Assembly: GCA_009699025.1 (NCBI GenBank) | Contig: WLOZ01000013.1 | Span: 1-15,349 of the forward strand | DNA from: Actinomycetota bacterium | GTDB lineage: Bacteria; Actinomycetota; Actinomycetes; S36-B12; CAIYMF01 | DNA: 15,349 bases | Direction of reading: 5' to 3' | Part shown: piece after piece, positions 7,008-14,932 of the stretch | Numbering within the stretch: the first letter of the stretch is position 1 | Layout: each line of letters starts with the position of its first letter | Made by a program: the position numbers and the translations under genes | The notes under the pieces: model-generated | Databases searched by the model: none | Seen by the model: only the letters and a program-made list of their open reading frames with translations | What the model was told of the DNA's origin: nothing

Positions 7008-7013
7008 AGTGTA
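7008..7013 (-). promoter_or_regulatory. Possible internal -10 box ahead of the binding-protein gene
   Basis: The minus strand reads TACACT, the same hexamer as the -10 proposed for the IclR gene, about 34 bases before the ATG at 6974 and inside the 130-base gap between permease and binding-protein genes. There is no good -35. It would let the binding protein be made in excess over the membrane parts, but the evidence is only this hexamer and the gap. Confidence 0.25.
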
Positions 7014-7104
7014 GGGCGATTGCTCGTTGAGTTAGTGGCGATTTGATTGCGATTTCATCTCAGAGCACTCGATTTCCCGAGTCCCCCGTGCTGGCACTTT
7101 CGAA

Positions 7105-9063
7105 CTACGGACGCACGCGGCCGGATCGTTCAGCGCTGGCCTGGGCAATTCGATCGAGAGTCACCCCGAGCAAAACGATTGCGATACCTGCCGCCAGACC
7201 CTTCCCGGCAAGCTCTGGCTTCGACTGGCCCACGATGACGAGGTAGCCGAGACCTCCAGCACCCACGAGGCCGCCAATCACGATCACGGCAAGCACGAAG
7301 ATGAACCCCTGGTTTGCCCCCAGCAACAACGACTTCTTTGACGCCGGGAGCTGCACCTTGGTGATCACCTGCATCGGGGTTGACCCTGCAGACGTAGCTG
7401 CCTCAACCATCTCTGGCGAGACCCCTCGCACCCCATCGGCAACCACCCTCACCACCACGGGTGCCGCATAAAAGACGCCGCACACTATCGCCGCAAAGCG
7501 GGTGGGGCCGAACAGCGCCAACACGGGGACAAGGTAGACAAAGGCGGGGAGCGTCTGGCCCGCGTCAAGGAACGGCTTCAGCGCACGCTCGGCACGCTCA
7601 CTGCGCCCCGCAACAACCCCAATGACCACCCCGATGACCATCACGATGACCGTCGCAATCAGCACCTGCGAGAGGGTCACCATGGTGTCGTGCCAGAGGC
7701 CGGTGAGCACCACGAGCCCGAGAAGCACCGCTGACAGGATGGCAACCCTTCGTCCCCCCACGATGGCGGCCAGCAGGGAGATCATGATGATCGTGAGAAA
7801 CCAGGGAGCGTTGGCGAGGATTCCCTCGAGCGGGTTGAGTACCGACAGCGTGATGAACTCATTGACACCCACCGTAAGGAACGTGAACGTCGAGGTAATC
7901 CACGCGGCCACTGCGTCGGCCACTGCGGATATCTGATCACCGAGGATGAGCCGCTCGGGGAACACAGCAGCCCACAGCACGTTGCGCGACAGGATCAGCG
8001 CGACGAGGGTGAGGACCCCGCTTGCGATCAGCGCCACACGTCTCCGCACCAGTGCAGCGCCCACGGAATGCACGAAGGTCTGGTTCTTGATCACCGCAGC
8101 GGTTGTGGAGCGATCGAGCATGATCGCGAGGAATACCACCGCGAGCCCTGCCACCACTCCATCGCCGACGTTGCGGATGATCAGCGCGTTGACCACCGGC
8201 TTGCCGAGTCCAGGGGCAGCGATCAGCGCTGCGATCACCACGAACGAGAGCGCCGCGAGGGTGGTCTGATTGACGCCCAGGATGATGGTCTGCTTTGCCA
8301 TGGGAAGTTGCACCTTGGTGAGTGTCTGCCACCGGGTTGCCCCCATCGACTCGGACGCCTCGATGGGGCCCTGACGCAGACCCCTCACCGCGTGAGCGGT
8401 GATGCGGATGCAGATCGGGATGCTATAAACCAACGTCGCAATCGTGGCCGACGCAATGCCGATCAGGAACACCAGCGCCAGTGGTGCAAGGTAGACGAGG
8501 GTGGGCAGGATCTGCGCAAGGTCAAGCCCCGGTCTCAGAATCGCCAAAACCCGATCGTTCAGCCCAGCCCACACGCCCAGCGGCAGCCCGATGACCAAGG
8601 ACAGGAAGACAGCGCCGAGGGTCATTGCCAGCGTGTCCATGCTGTCGGTCCACATGCCCAGTACTCCGCACCCGAAGACCAGTGACGTCGACAGGAGGGC
8701 GGTCCGCCAGTTCGACGTGGCGTAGACGACGAACCCGATGACACTCACCACACCGAGCCAGCCAAAGACCGGGATGATGTTGCCCTGTGCCGGCACAGCG
8801 ACGAGTGCGCGAATCGGCTCGATGAATGCATTGACGCCGAGTCGAATCGGGTTGAAGAAGTACACAAAGGCCGGACTGCTCGTTCGGTTTCCACGAATCG
8901 AGGCGGCCAGGTCGCGCAGCGCGCTGGTGAAGGGAGTGTTCGCCGACGTTGAGAGCTCGAGGGTTGCGACTCCGCGCATTGCGATGGCGAGGATCGCCCA
9001 CACGACGAGCAAAACGAGCACCAGCACCCACCGGCGACGGAGGGCGTTCCGAACCGCTGTCAC
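7105..9063 (-). CDS. proW: Quaternary amine ABC transporter permease with two fused permease domains (ProW/OpuAB type)
   Basis: Inner-membrane channel of the betaine-type importer. At 652 residues it is about twice a usual OpuAB/ProW and holds two BPD_transp_1 domains. Each has its own EAA loop for contact with the ATPase: [20 protein letters not shown] (235-254) and [20 protein letters not shown] (554-573). The two halves align ([15 protein letters not shown] against [15 protein letters not shown]), with extra helices near 12-30, 100-140, 345-365 and 420-455. One chain can therefore supply both halves of the channel. The start is GTG at 9063. It overlaps the TGA of the ATPase gene by four bases (GTGA) and has no clear Shine-Dalgarno of its own, which suggests translational coupling. 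The EAA loops and the neighbouring genes make the call firm. Confidence 0.93.
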   Translation of the reverse strand: MTAVRNALRRRWVLVLVLLVVWAILAIAMRGVATLELSTSANTPFTSALRDLAASIRGNRTSSPAFVYFFNPIRLGVNAFIEPIRALVAVPAQGNIIPVFGWLGVVSVIGFVVYATSNWRTALLSTSLVFGCGVLGMWTDSMDTLAMTLGAVFLSLVIGLPLGVWAGLNDRVLAILRPGLDLAQILPTLVYLAPLALVFLIGIASATIATLVYSIPICIRITAHAVRGLRQGPIEASESMGATRWQTLTKVQLPMAKQTIILGVNQTTLAALSFVVIAALIAAPGLGKPVVNALIIRNVGDGVVAGLAVVFLAIMLDRSTTAAVIKNQTFVHSVGAALVRRRVALIASGVLTLVALILSRNVLWAAVFPERLILGDQISAVADAVAAWITSTFTFLTVGVNEFITLSVLNPLEGILANAPWFLTIIMISLLAAIVGGRRVAILSAVLLGLVVLTGLWHDTMVTLSQVLIATVIVMVIGVVIGVVAGRSERAERALKPFLDAGQTLPAFVYLVPVLALFGPTRFAAIVCGVFYAAPVVVRVVADGVRGVSPEMVEAATSAGSTPMQVITKVQLPASKKSLLLGANQGFIFVLAVIVIGGLVGAGGLGYLVIVGQSKPELAGKGLAAGIAIVLLGVTLDRIAQASAERSGRVRP

Positions 9064-10157
9064 AGGGATAGTCCGGGCGCGTCGGACTCCGTCGAGATGA
9101 GGCGGAGCACGTCGCCGCTTGTGGCTACTCCTACAAGTTCGCCATTGTGGACAATTCGAACGGGAGCACTGGCACCCGCGATGATCGGGCTGGCATCGCG
9201 AATCACCATCGACGCGTCGATTTCCGGGCCGGTGAGCTCCTCGCCCTCAGCGCGGGGTCGGGCGATGGCGCGCAGCGTGAGCACATGCGACTTCGGGATG
9301 TCGCGGATGAAGTCGGCTACGTACTCGTCAGCAGGATTGGCAACGAGATCTTCAGGGGTTCCCATCTGCACCACCGCGCCGTCGCGCATGATGGCGATGC
9401 GGTCGCCCAACTTCATCGCCTCAGCGAGGTCGTGAGTGATGAACACCATGGTCTTGCCGAGATCGTGATGCAGACGAATAACCTCGGCCTGCATGTCGCG
9501 CCTGATGAGGGGGTCGAGCGCACTGAAGGGCTCGTCAAGGAACATCACCTGCGGGTCGACGGCCAGCGCGCGCGCTAGGCCGACGCGCTGCTGCATTCCT
9601 CCGGAGAGTTGCTCTGGGTAGTGGTGGGCGTAGCCGTGCAGGCCCACCAATTCGATCACCTCCATCGCCCGACGGTGCCGTGCCTCCTTCTTCACCCCGT
9701 TCACCTCGAGGCTGTAAGCGATGTTGTCGATCACGCGGCGGTGCGGCAGCAGACCGAAGTGCTGGAACACCATCGAGAACTGTGAGCGCCGAAGTTCGCG
9801 CAGCCGCGACGGCGAGGCCGCCAGGATGTCCTCACCACTGACCAGCACGCTTCCGGCGGTGGGCTCAATCAACCGCGTGAGACATCGCACCAGGGTGGAC
9901 TTCCCAGATCCGGAAAGCCCCATCACCACAAACACCTCCCCCGGGGCCACGTCGAAGGAGACATCGCGAACAGCAGCCACACAACCTGTCTGCTCGAGAA
10001 GTTCGGCGCGGCTGAGATCGGCGAGCGGCGTACCCACCACCGACCCGGCGGCTGGACCGAACACCTTCCACAGATTTCGCACCGAGATTGCCGACGTTTC
10101 TGGCACCGCGCCGGCGGCAGATGCGCTCAATTCGCCTGCCGGCGCAGATTCATTCAT
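9060..10157 (-). CDS. proV: Quaternary amine ABC transporter ATP-binding protein (ProV/OpuAA type) with CBS region
   Basis: Drives the betaine/choline-type importer. With the ATG at 10157 the protein has 365 residues: Walker [10 protein letters not shown] (80-88), Q-loop [12 protein letters not shown], signature [15 protein letters not shown] (184-198), Walker B VMFLDEP (204-210, Glu209), H-loop His242. The C-terminal ~85 residues hold a CBS-type stretch ([21 protein letters not shown]); a full ProV has two CBS motifs, and the first looks degenerate here. CBS domains of this family sense ionic strength or nucleotides. ATG 10157 is preferred to GTG 10187 because it has GGAGG upstream and forms a four-base ATGA overlap with the betB stop. 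The N-terminal 20 residues are low-complexity Ala/Ser. Confidence 0.95.
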   Translation of the reverse strand: MNESAPAGELSASAAGAVPETSAISVRNLWKVFGPAAGSVVGTPLADLSRAELLEQTGCVAAVRDVSFDVAPGEVFVVMGLSGSGKSTLVRCLTRLIEPTAGSVLVSGEDILAASPSRLRELRRSQFSMVFQHFGLLPHRRVIDNIAYSLEVNGVKKEARHRRAMEVIELVGLHGYAHHYPEQLSGGMQQRVGLARALAVDPQVMFLDEPFSALDPLIRRDMQAEVIRLHHDLGKTMVFITHDLAEAMKLGDRIAIMRDGAVVQMGTPEDLVANPADEYVADFIRDIPKSHVLTLRAIARPRAEGEELTGPEIDASMVIRDASPIIAGASAPVRIVHNGELVGVATSGDVLRLISTESDAPGLSL

Positions 10158-11641
10158 GCGTTCGACGCCTCCGTTGCTCCGAACCACTCGCTCGGTGCGG
10201 GCGCGAGGTTCTGGTGGATGTGCTTGGGCTCGACATACTCAGCGAGTCCGGCAAGTCCGAGTTCTCGGCCGACCCCAGACTGTTTGAACCCGCCCCATTC
10301 TGCCTGAGGACGGTACGGGTGGTAGTCGTTTACCCAGATCGTTCCGTGGCGCAGTGCCGACGCCACCCGGTGGGCCCGCGCGCCGTCGCTGGTCCACACT
10401 GCCCCGGCGAGGCCGTAGATCGTGTCATTGCCGAGCCTGATGGCCTCGTCCTCAGTGCTGAAGGTCTCAACGGTGAGCACCGGGCCGAACGATTCGTCCT
10501 GCACGCACGTCATATCGGTGGTGCAGCCGTCGAGCACCGTGGGCAGGTAGTAGAAGCCGTCGGCCAGCGACGGATCGTCGGGTGCGCCACCGCCGCATCG
10601 CACCACCGCGCCCTCGGCCACCGCGGCCGCGACGTAGGCCGACACCTTGTCGCGGTGCGCCGCCGAGATGAGGGGCCCAGTTTCGGCCATGGGGTCGAAT
10701 GGCCCGCCGAGCCTGATGGCCTGCGCCCCTTCGACGATGCGGTCGACGACCTGGTCGTGAATCGACTCGTGCACAATGAGCCTCGCCCCGGCCGAGCACA
10801 CCTGCCCCGAGTGCAGGAACACCGCGGTCAGCGCATTGGTGACCACCGTGTCGAGGTGGGTGTCGGGGAAGACGATATTGGGGTTTTTACCCCCGAGTTC
10901 GAGCGCCACCTTCTTCACAGTTGCCGCTGCCGCCGCCATCACGCGCCTGCCCGTGACGACTCCACCGGTGAACGAAACGAGGTCGACGTCGGGGTGCTCG
11001 GCCAATGGCGCTCCGGCCTCGCTGCCAGCGCCGAGAACGAGGTTGGCGACGCCATCGGGCAGGCCCGCCTCCTGAAGAAGCCGCAGGAGCAGGATGGCGG
11101 TCGACGGCGTCAGTTCACTGGGCTTGAGCACGAAGGTGTTGCCCGCAGCCAGCGCGGGCGCGACCTTCCACGAGGTCTGCAGCAGCGGGTAATTCCAGGG
11201 CGTGATGAGGCCGCACACGCCCACCGGCTCGTACACCACTCGGGCGAACGTGCTGCTCGACCCCTCGTCGAGCACCCGCCCCAGGTTCTTGTCAGCGAGG
11301 TCGGCCACGTAGCGGAAAGCCCGCACCACATCGGCAACGTCGTACCGCGCCTCGACGATTCGCTTGCCGGTGTCGAGCGACTCGGCGGTGGCCACCTGCT
11401 CGGCGTCACGCTCAAGCAGCGTGGCGACGCGATGAAGCAGCGCACCCCGTTCGGACGCAGGGACGGCCGACCACCGGCCGTCGTCGAAGGCGCGCCGCGC
11501 GGCAGCGATAGCGCGCTCAGTGTCGACCCGGGTTGCCTCGTCGACCGTGGCCACCAGCTTGCCGTCAGCAGGGCACCGGATTTCGCGGGTGAGCCCCTCG
11601 GCGCCCGACGTCCAGGCGCCGTCGATGAACAGGTCACTCAT
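10154..11641 (-). CDS. betB: Betaine aldehyde dehydrogenase (BetB/GbsA-like)
   Basis: NAD(P)-dependent oxidation of betaine aldehyde to glycine betaine, in the cytosol. It has 495 residues, as usual for the ALDH family. Catalytic residues: Asn150 (TPWNYPL), Glu248 ([11 protein letters not shown]) and the nucleophile Cys282 ([11 protein letters not shown]). The cofactor loop reads FTGGVVTG, with Gly where most ALDHs have Ser. That form, together with KNPNIVF and the C-terminal [20 protein letters not shown], resembles Bacillus GbsA more than a general ALDH. It starts at ATG 11641 with a perfect AGGAGG seven bases upstream, and overlaps the betA stop by eight bases (ATGAGTGA). Its own stop overlaps the ATPase start. 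Its neighbours support betaine aldehyde as the substrate; other amino aldehydes are possible. Confidence 0.95.
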   Translation of the reverse strand: MSDLFIDGAWTSGAEGLTREIRCPADGKLVATVDEATRVDTERAIAAARRAFDDGRWSAVPASERGALLHRVATLLERDAEQVATAESLDTGKRIVEARYDVADVVRAFRYVADLADKNLGRVLDEGSSSTFARVVYEPVGVCGLITPWNYPLLQTSWKVAPALAAGNTFVLKPSELTPSTAILLLRLLQEAGLPDGVANLVLGAGSEAGAPLAEHPDVDLVSFTGGVVTGRRVMAAAAATVKKVALELGGKNPNIVFPDTHLDTVVTNALTAVFLHSGQVCSAGARLIVHESIHDQVVDRIVEGAQAIRLGGPFDPMAETGPLISAAHRDKVSAYVAAAVAEGAVVRCGGGAPDDPSLADGFYYLPTVLDGCTTDMTCVQDESFGPVLTVETFSTEDEAIRLGNDTIYGLAGAVWTSDGARAHRVASALRHGTIWVNDYHPYRPQAEWGGFKQSGVGRELGLAGLAEYVEPKHIHQNLAPAPSEWFGATEASNA

Positions 11642-13310
11642 GGCGTGCCTCCTGCAACGGCATGTCGGCGCGATGCCGGTAGAACTCGTGAGTCTCGGCC
11701 GGCAGCGGCGTGCGGCCCAGGATGATGTCGGCGGTCTTCTCGGCCACCATCATCGTGGGCGCGTAGATGTTGGCGTTGGTGACGTAAGGGAACACCGAGG
11801 CGTCGGCCACCCTGATTCCCTCAAGACCGTGCACGCGCATGGTGAGCGGGTCGACCACCGACATGTCGTCGACGCCCATGCGGCAGGTGCACGAGGGGTG
11901 ATAGGCGGTTTCGCCGTCGCGCCGCACCCAGTCGAGCACTTGCTCGTCGGTCTGCACCTCGGGTCCGGGCGAGATCTCGCCACCGCTGTACTGCGCGAAC
12001 GCCGGCTGATTGAGGATGCGCCGAGCCGCCGCGATGGCCTCGACCCACTCGCGGCGGTCTTGATCGGTGCTCAGGTAGTTGAAGCGCAGCGCCGGGGCGA
12101 CCGTGGGATCGGCCGAGGTGATGCGCACCGATCCGCGCGCGTCGGAGTACATCGGTCCGATGTGCACCTGATAACCGTGGCCGCCCTCGGGGGCCGTGCC
12201 GTCGTAGCGCACCGCGATGGGCAGGAAGTGGAACATCAGGTTGGGGTAGTCGACTTCGTCGTTGCTGCGGACGAAGCCGCCCGCCTCGAAGTGGTTCGAC
12301 GCGCCGGGGCCAGAGCGTAGAAACAGCCACTGCGCGCCGATGATGGGCCGACGCCAGAACTTCAGGTTGGGGTTCAGCGTCACCGGCTGCGTGCACGAGT
12401 GCTGCACGTACACCTCAAGGTGGTCCTGAAGATTTTCGCCCACGCCCGGCAGGTGATGCACCGGCTCGATACCCACGCTGCGCAGGTGCTCGGCGTCGCC
12501 GACGCCCGAGAGTTGAAGCAGCGCCGGCGAGTTGAAGGCCCCACCGCACAGGATGATCTCGGTGGCGTTGATGCGCTCGCGCGAACCGCCTGACCCGATG
12601 ACCTCAACGCCCACGGCCCGCTTGCCCTCGAACACGACCCGACCCACCTGAGCGCGCGTGCGTACCGTGAGGTTCGAGCGATGCATCACCGGGTGAAGAT
12701 AGGCGCGGGCCGCCGAGAGACGGCGACCTCTGACGAGGTTGCGATCGAAGGCGGCGAAGCCCTCCTGCCGATAGCCGTTGACGTCGGGGGTGAGCGGGTA
12801 ACCCGCCTCCTGCACGGCCTCAAAAAAAGCTCCGAAGAGTGGGTTTTCGACCGGTCCCCGCTCGAGCGTCAGCGGTCCGCTGCCACCGCGCCACTCGTCC
12901 TCGCCCGCGAGGCAGTTCTCCATTTTTTTGAAGTACGGGAGGCAGTGGGCGTAGTCCCATGTGTCCATGCCAGCGTCGGCCGCCCACCGCTCGAAGTCGA
13001 GGGGGTTGCCGCGCTGGAAGATCATGCCGTTGATGCTGCTGCTTCCGCCCAGCACCTTGCCGCGGCCCTGGGCGATGCGCCGGTCGTTCATGAAGGGCTC
13101 GGGCTCGCTGGAGTACATCCAGTCGTAGAGCCTGTTGCCGATGGGGAACGTCAGGGCCGCGGGCATGTGCAGGTAGACGTCGGCCTTGAAATCCGTCCGT
13201 CCAGCCTCAAGAACCAGCACGCTGGTCGATGGATCGGCTGAGAGCCTGTTGGCCAGGGCGCACCCAGCCGAGCCGCCACCCACGATGATCACGTCGTACG
13301 AATCGGTCAA
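11634..13310 (-). CDS. betA: Choline dehydrogenase (GMC oxidoreductase, BetA)
   Basis: FAD-dependent oxidation of choline to betaine aldehyde. The 558 residues carry the GMC signatures: dinucleotide fold [18 protein letters not shown] (7-24), [15 protein letters not shown] (82-96), [15 protein letters not shown] (257-271), and the catalytic pair His471 ([11 protein letters not shown]) and Asn514 ([10 protein letters not shown]). [15 protein letters not shown] and [17 protein letters not shown] follow the E. coli BetA pattern, which separates it from generic alcohol or glucose oxidases. The start is TTG at 13310; this is supported by AGGAG seven bases upstream and by the [13 protein letters not shown] terminus, and no ATG or GTG lies between it and the upstream stop. 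It is second in the operon, 81 bases after the methyltransferase gene, in frame with that gene's TAG. Acting with betB next door, it makes glycine betaine. Confidence 0.95.
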   Translation of the reverse strand: MTDSYDVIIVGGGSAGCALANRLSADPSTSVLVLEAGRTDFKADVYLHMPAALTFPIGNRLYDWMYSSEPEPFMNDRRIAQGRGKVLGGSSSINGMIFQRGNPLDFERWAADAGMDTWDYAHCLPYFKKMENCLAGEDEWRGGSGPLTLERGPVENPLFGAFFEAVQEAGYPLTPDVNGYRQEGFAAFDRNLVRGRRLSAARAYLHPVMHRSNLTVRTRAQVGRVVFEGKRAVGVEVIGSGGSRERINATEIILCGGAFNSPALLQLSGVGDAEHLRSVGIEPVHHLPGVGENLQDHLEVYVQHSCTQPVTLNPNLKFWRRPIIGAQWLFLRSGPGASNHFEAGGFVRSNDEVDYPNLMFHFLPIAVRYDGTAPEGGHGYQVHIGPMYSDARGSVRITSADPTVAPALRFNYLSTDQDRREWVEAIAAARRILNQPAFAQYSGGEISPGPEVQTDEQVLDWVRRDGETAYHPSCTCRMGVDDMSVVDPLTMRVHGLEGIRVADASVFPYVTNANIYAPTMMVAEKTADIILGRTPLPAETHEFYRHRADMPLQEARHE

Positions 13311-13343
13311 CGAACTCTCCTCAGGCGTTGGACAGCCCCATCT

Positions 13344-13375
13344 TGCACCCCGCTTGTCGCGCCCGTGCAGGGTGC
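13344..13375 (-). promoter_or_regulatory. Two mutually exclusive hairpins between the methyltransferase gene and betA
   Basis: In the 81-base gap, TGCAC (13344-13348) can pair with GTGCA (13365-13369), or GCACCC (13345-13350) with GGGTGC (13370-13375), but not both at once. This could affect RNA processing or transcription between the two genes. The stems are short and may be chance in GC-rich DNA. Confidence 0.2.
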
Positions 13376-13391
13376 TGCCGACGCAGTCCCC

Positions 13392-14831
13392 CTAATCGCC
13401 CAGCTCGGCGCGACGGCGGATGACGTACTCGGCGAGCTCCTCGCGAATCGCCTCGTCGAGGGGCGGCGCCTCGAACTCCTCGATCTTCTTGTCGGCGATC
13501 TCACCCGCGCGCGTTGCGGTGTCGCGGGCCCCGAGCCGCTTCCAGCGCTCGTAGTTGTCGGAACTCGACAGGAACGGGCGGTAGAAGCAGGTGCGGAAGC
13601 GCTCCATGGTGTGCGCGGCGCCCAAGAAGTGCCCGCCGTGCCCGACCTCCTCGTGCGCGTCGAACGCGAGCGACGCCTCGTCTATTTCAAGCGGGGTGAA
13701 CTCGTGCTTGAGGCTCTCAAGGATCTGCACGTCGATGACGAACTTCTCGTAACTCGCCACCAGACCGCCCTCGAGCCAGCCCGCCGAGTGCATCACGAAG
13801 TTAGTGCCGGCCAGGAAGGTGGGCAGCATCGTCATCATTGATTCGTAGGCCGACTGTGCATCGGGGCCCTGCGACGAGTTGAGGCCGCCTCCGGTGCGGA
13901 ACGGAAGCCCGAAGCGACGCGCGATCTGGCCCGTGCACAGCAGGCCGATACCCGACTCGGGGGTGCCGAACTGCGGTGAACCCGATTGCATGTCGATATT
14001 CGACAGGAACGAACCGAACACCACGGGGCAGCCTGGCCGGATCAACTGCGAGAGCGCGATGCCGCTGAGAGCCTCAGCGATTTGCTGAACCAGCGCCGCT
14101 GGGATCGACACCGGCGACATGGCCCCCATCAGCAGGAACGGCGTGAGGATAACCGGCTGGTTGGCCTGCGAATACTCAAACTGTGCGTCGAGCATGCGGT
14201 CATCCCAGCGCAGCGGGGAGTTGCAGTTGATGAGCGAGATGCTGACCGGGGTTTCCTCGATTGCCGCGCGACCGCCGAAGACGATGTCGCTCATGGCGAG
14301 GGTGTCGGCCGCGTTGACTCCGCTGACCACATTGCCCTGGAAGATCTTGTCGGTCAGCGTGAAGGTGGCGTAGAGCATGTCGAGGTGACGCGAGTCGAGG
14401 GGCGCGTCGTTGGGCTCGCACACCACGCCGCCGACGCTGTCGATCGCATCGAACGATTGGGCGAGTTTGGCGAAGTTGCGGTAGTCGTCCATCGTGGCGT
14501 CGCGTCGTACGCCGTCCTTCATCACGAAGGGCGGCCCGTACACGCTCGAGAACACCATGTGGTTGCCACCGATGTGAACGTCGTTGGCCCGGTTGCGCGC
14601 CTGCAGCTCGAACTCGGAGGGCGCTTTGGCCACCTGCTCGAGGATGAAGTCGGGGTCGAGGAACACGTTGTTCTCCTCAACCCGCATCCCGGCCGCGCGG
14701 AACAGGTCGAGGGCCTCCGGCTTGAGGAACTCGATGCCGATCTCGGAAACGAGTCGGCGCCACCCCTTATCGAGAACCGCCATGGCGTCCTCAGACAGGA
14801 TCTCGTATCGGGGCATGGAGTTGACGAACAT
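13392..14831 (-). CDS. MttB-superfamily (COG5598) methyltransferase without pyrrolysine
   Basis: A 479-residue protein of the trimethylamine methyltransferase (MttB) superfamily. Typical stretches are FGTPESGIGLLCTGQIARRF (288-307), RTGGGLNSSQGPDAQSAYES (312-331) and the block around HSAGWLEGGLVASYEKFVID (348-367). True MttB of methanogens has pyrrolysine at an in-frame amber codon; this gene has none inside. Non-pyrrolysine members such as MtgB move a methyl group from glycine betaine, proline betaine or carnitine to a corrinoid protein. Leading an operon with betA, betB and a betaine-type importer, it most likely demethylates glycine betaine or a related amine (inference). No corrinoid protein is in the window. 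ATG 14831 has GGAAGGAA upstream; the in-frame ATG at 14816 has no ribosome site. The stop is TAG (13392-13394). Substrate and acceptor are unproven. Confidence 0.9.
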   Translation of the reverse strand: MFVNSMPRYEILSEDAMAVLDKGWRRLVSEIGIEFLKPEALDLFRAAGMRVEENNVFLDPDFILEQVAKAPSEFELQARNRANDVHIGGNHMVFSSVYGPPFVMKDGVRRDATMDDYRNFAKLAQSFDAIDSVGGVVCEPNDAPLDSRHLDMLYATFTLTDKIFQGNVVSGVNAADTLAMSDIVFGGRAAIEETPVSISLINCNSPLRWDDRMLDAQFEYSQANQPVILTPFLLMGAMSPVSIPAALVQQIAEALSGIALSQLIRPGCPVVFGSFLSNIDMQSGSPQFGTPESGIGLLCTGQIARRFGLPFRTGGGLNSSQGPDAQSAYESMMTMLPTFLAGTNFVMHSAGWLEGGLVASYEKFVIDVQILESLKHEFTPLEIDEASLAFDAHEEVGHGGHFLGAAHTMERFRTCFYRPFLSSSDNYERWKRLGARDTATRAGEIADKKIEEFEAPPLDEAIREELAEYVIRRRAELGD

Positions 14832-14846
14832 GGAGAGTTCCTTCCC

Positions 14847-14876
14847 TTGACCGCTGGTGAGGGAAAATCCTACACT
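14847..14876 (+). promoter_or_regulatory. Promoter of the IclR-family gene
   Basis: TTGACC (14847-14852), an 18-base spacer, then TACACT (14871-14876): a good match to a housekeeping sigma-factor promoter. The predicted start is near 14883, at the left edge of the palindrome, so a protein bound there would block its own gene. Its -10 box overlaps that of the opposing operon promoter by two bases. Confidence 0.55.
14867..14872 (-). promoter_or_regulatory. -10 box of the betaine operon promoter
   Basis: The minus strand reads TAGGAT, about 35 bases before the ATG at 14831, giving a leader of roughly 28 bases that contains GGAAGGAA. No good -35 is found at 16-18 bases; that region is taken up by the palindrome at 14883-14898. 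This suggests the promoter depends on, or is blocked by, a regulator bound there. Confidence 0.45.
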
Positions 14877-14882
14877 CGATCG

Positions 14883-14898
14883 TGGAACAGTGGTTCCA
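14883..14898. promoter_or_regulatory. 16-bp palindrome, probable IclR-family operator
   Basis: TGGAAC-AGTG-GTTCCA is a perfect inverted repeat of six bases with a 4-base spacer. Its TGGAA...TTCCA arms resemble the E. coli IclR consensus (TGGAAATNATTTCCA). It lies between the divergent IclR gene and the methyltransferase-led operon, covering the predicted start site of the first and the -35 region of the second. Binding by the adjacent regulator is inferred. Confidence 0.65.
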
Positions 14899-14932
14899 TA
14901 TGATGAAACATCTCCACGGCGAAGGGAGTCAC

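Noticed and set aside
7067..7082. Small inverted repeat ACTCG-ATTTCC-CGAGT after the permease gene as a terminator
   Set aside because: A 5-bp stem with no U-tract is too weak; the binding-protein gene that follows is the expected last member of the same operon.
10158..10187. GTG at 10187 as start of the transporter ATPase
   Set aside because: It would overlap betB by 34 bases and adds ten unconserved residues. The ATG at 10157 has GGAGG upstream and a four-base ATGA overlap typical of coupled genes.
10088..11725. Long plus-strand open frame (545 codons) opposite betB
   Set aside because: It is the antisense shadow of betB. The translation is rich in Arg/His/Gly with no family pattern, whereas the minus strand gives a full ALDH with all catalytic residues.
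13392..14831. Pyrrolysine-containing MttB
   Set aside because: The frame has no internal TAG. The only amber codon is the terminal stop, after a full-length family protein.
13986..14903. Plus-strand open frame (305 codons) opposite the MttB-type gene, running into the divergent promoter region
   Set aside because: It has low-complexity Val/His/Glu/Arg composition and no recognisable domain, and the MttB match on the minus strand is clear over the whole length.
14900..14905. Tandem ATG codons as start of the IclR-family protein
   Set aside because: They are in frame but have no ribosome site and lie within or next to the operator. GTG at 14933 has GAAGGGAG just upstream and gives a normal IclR N-terminus. 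They remain possible as an alternative start.
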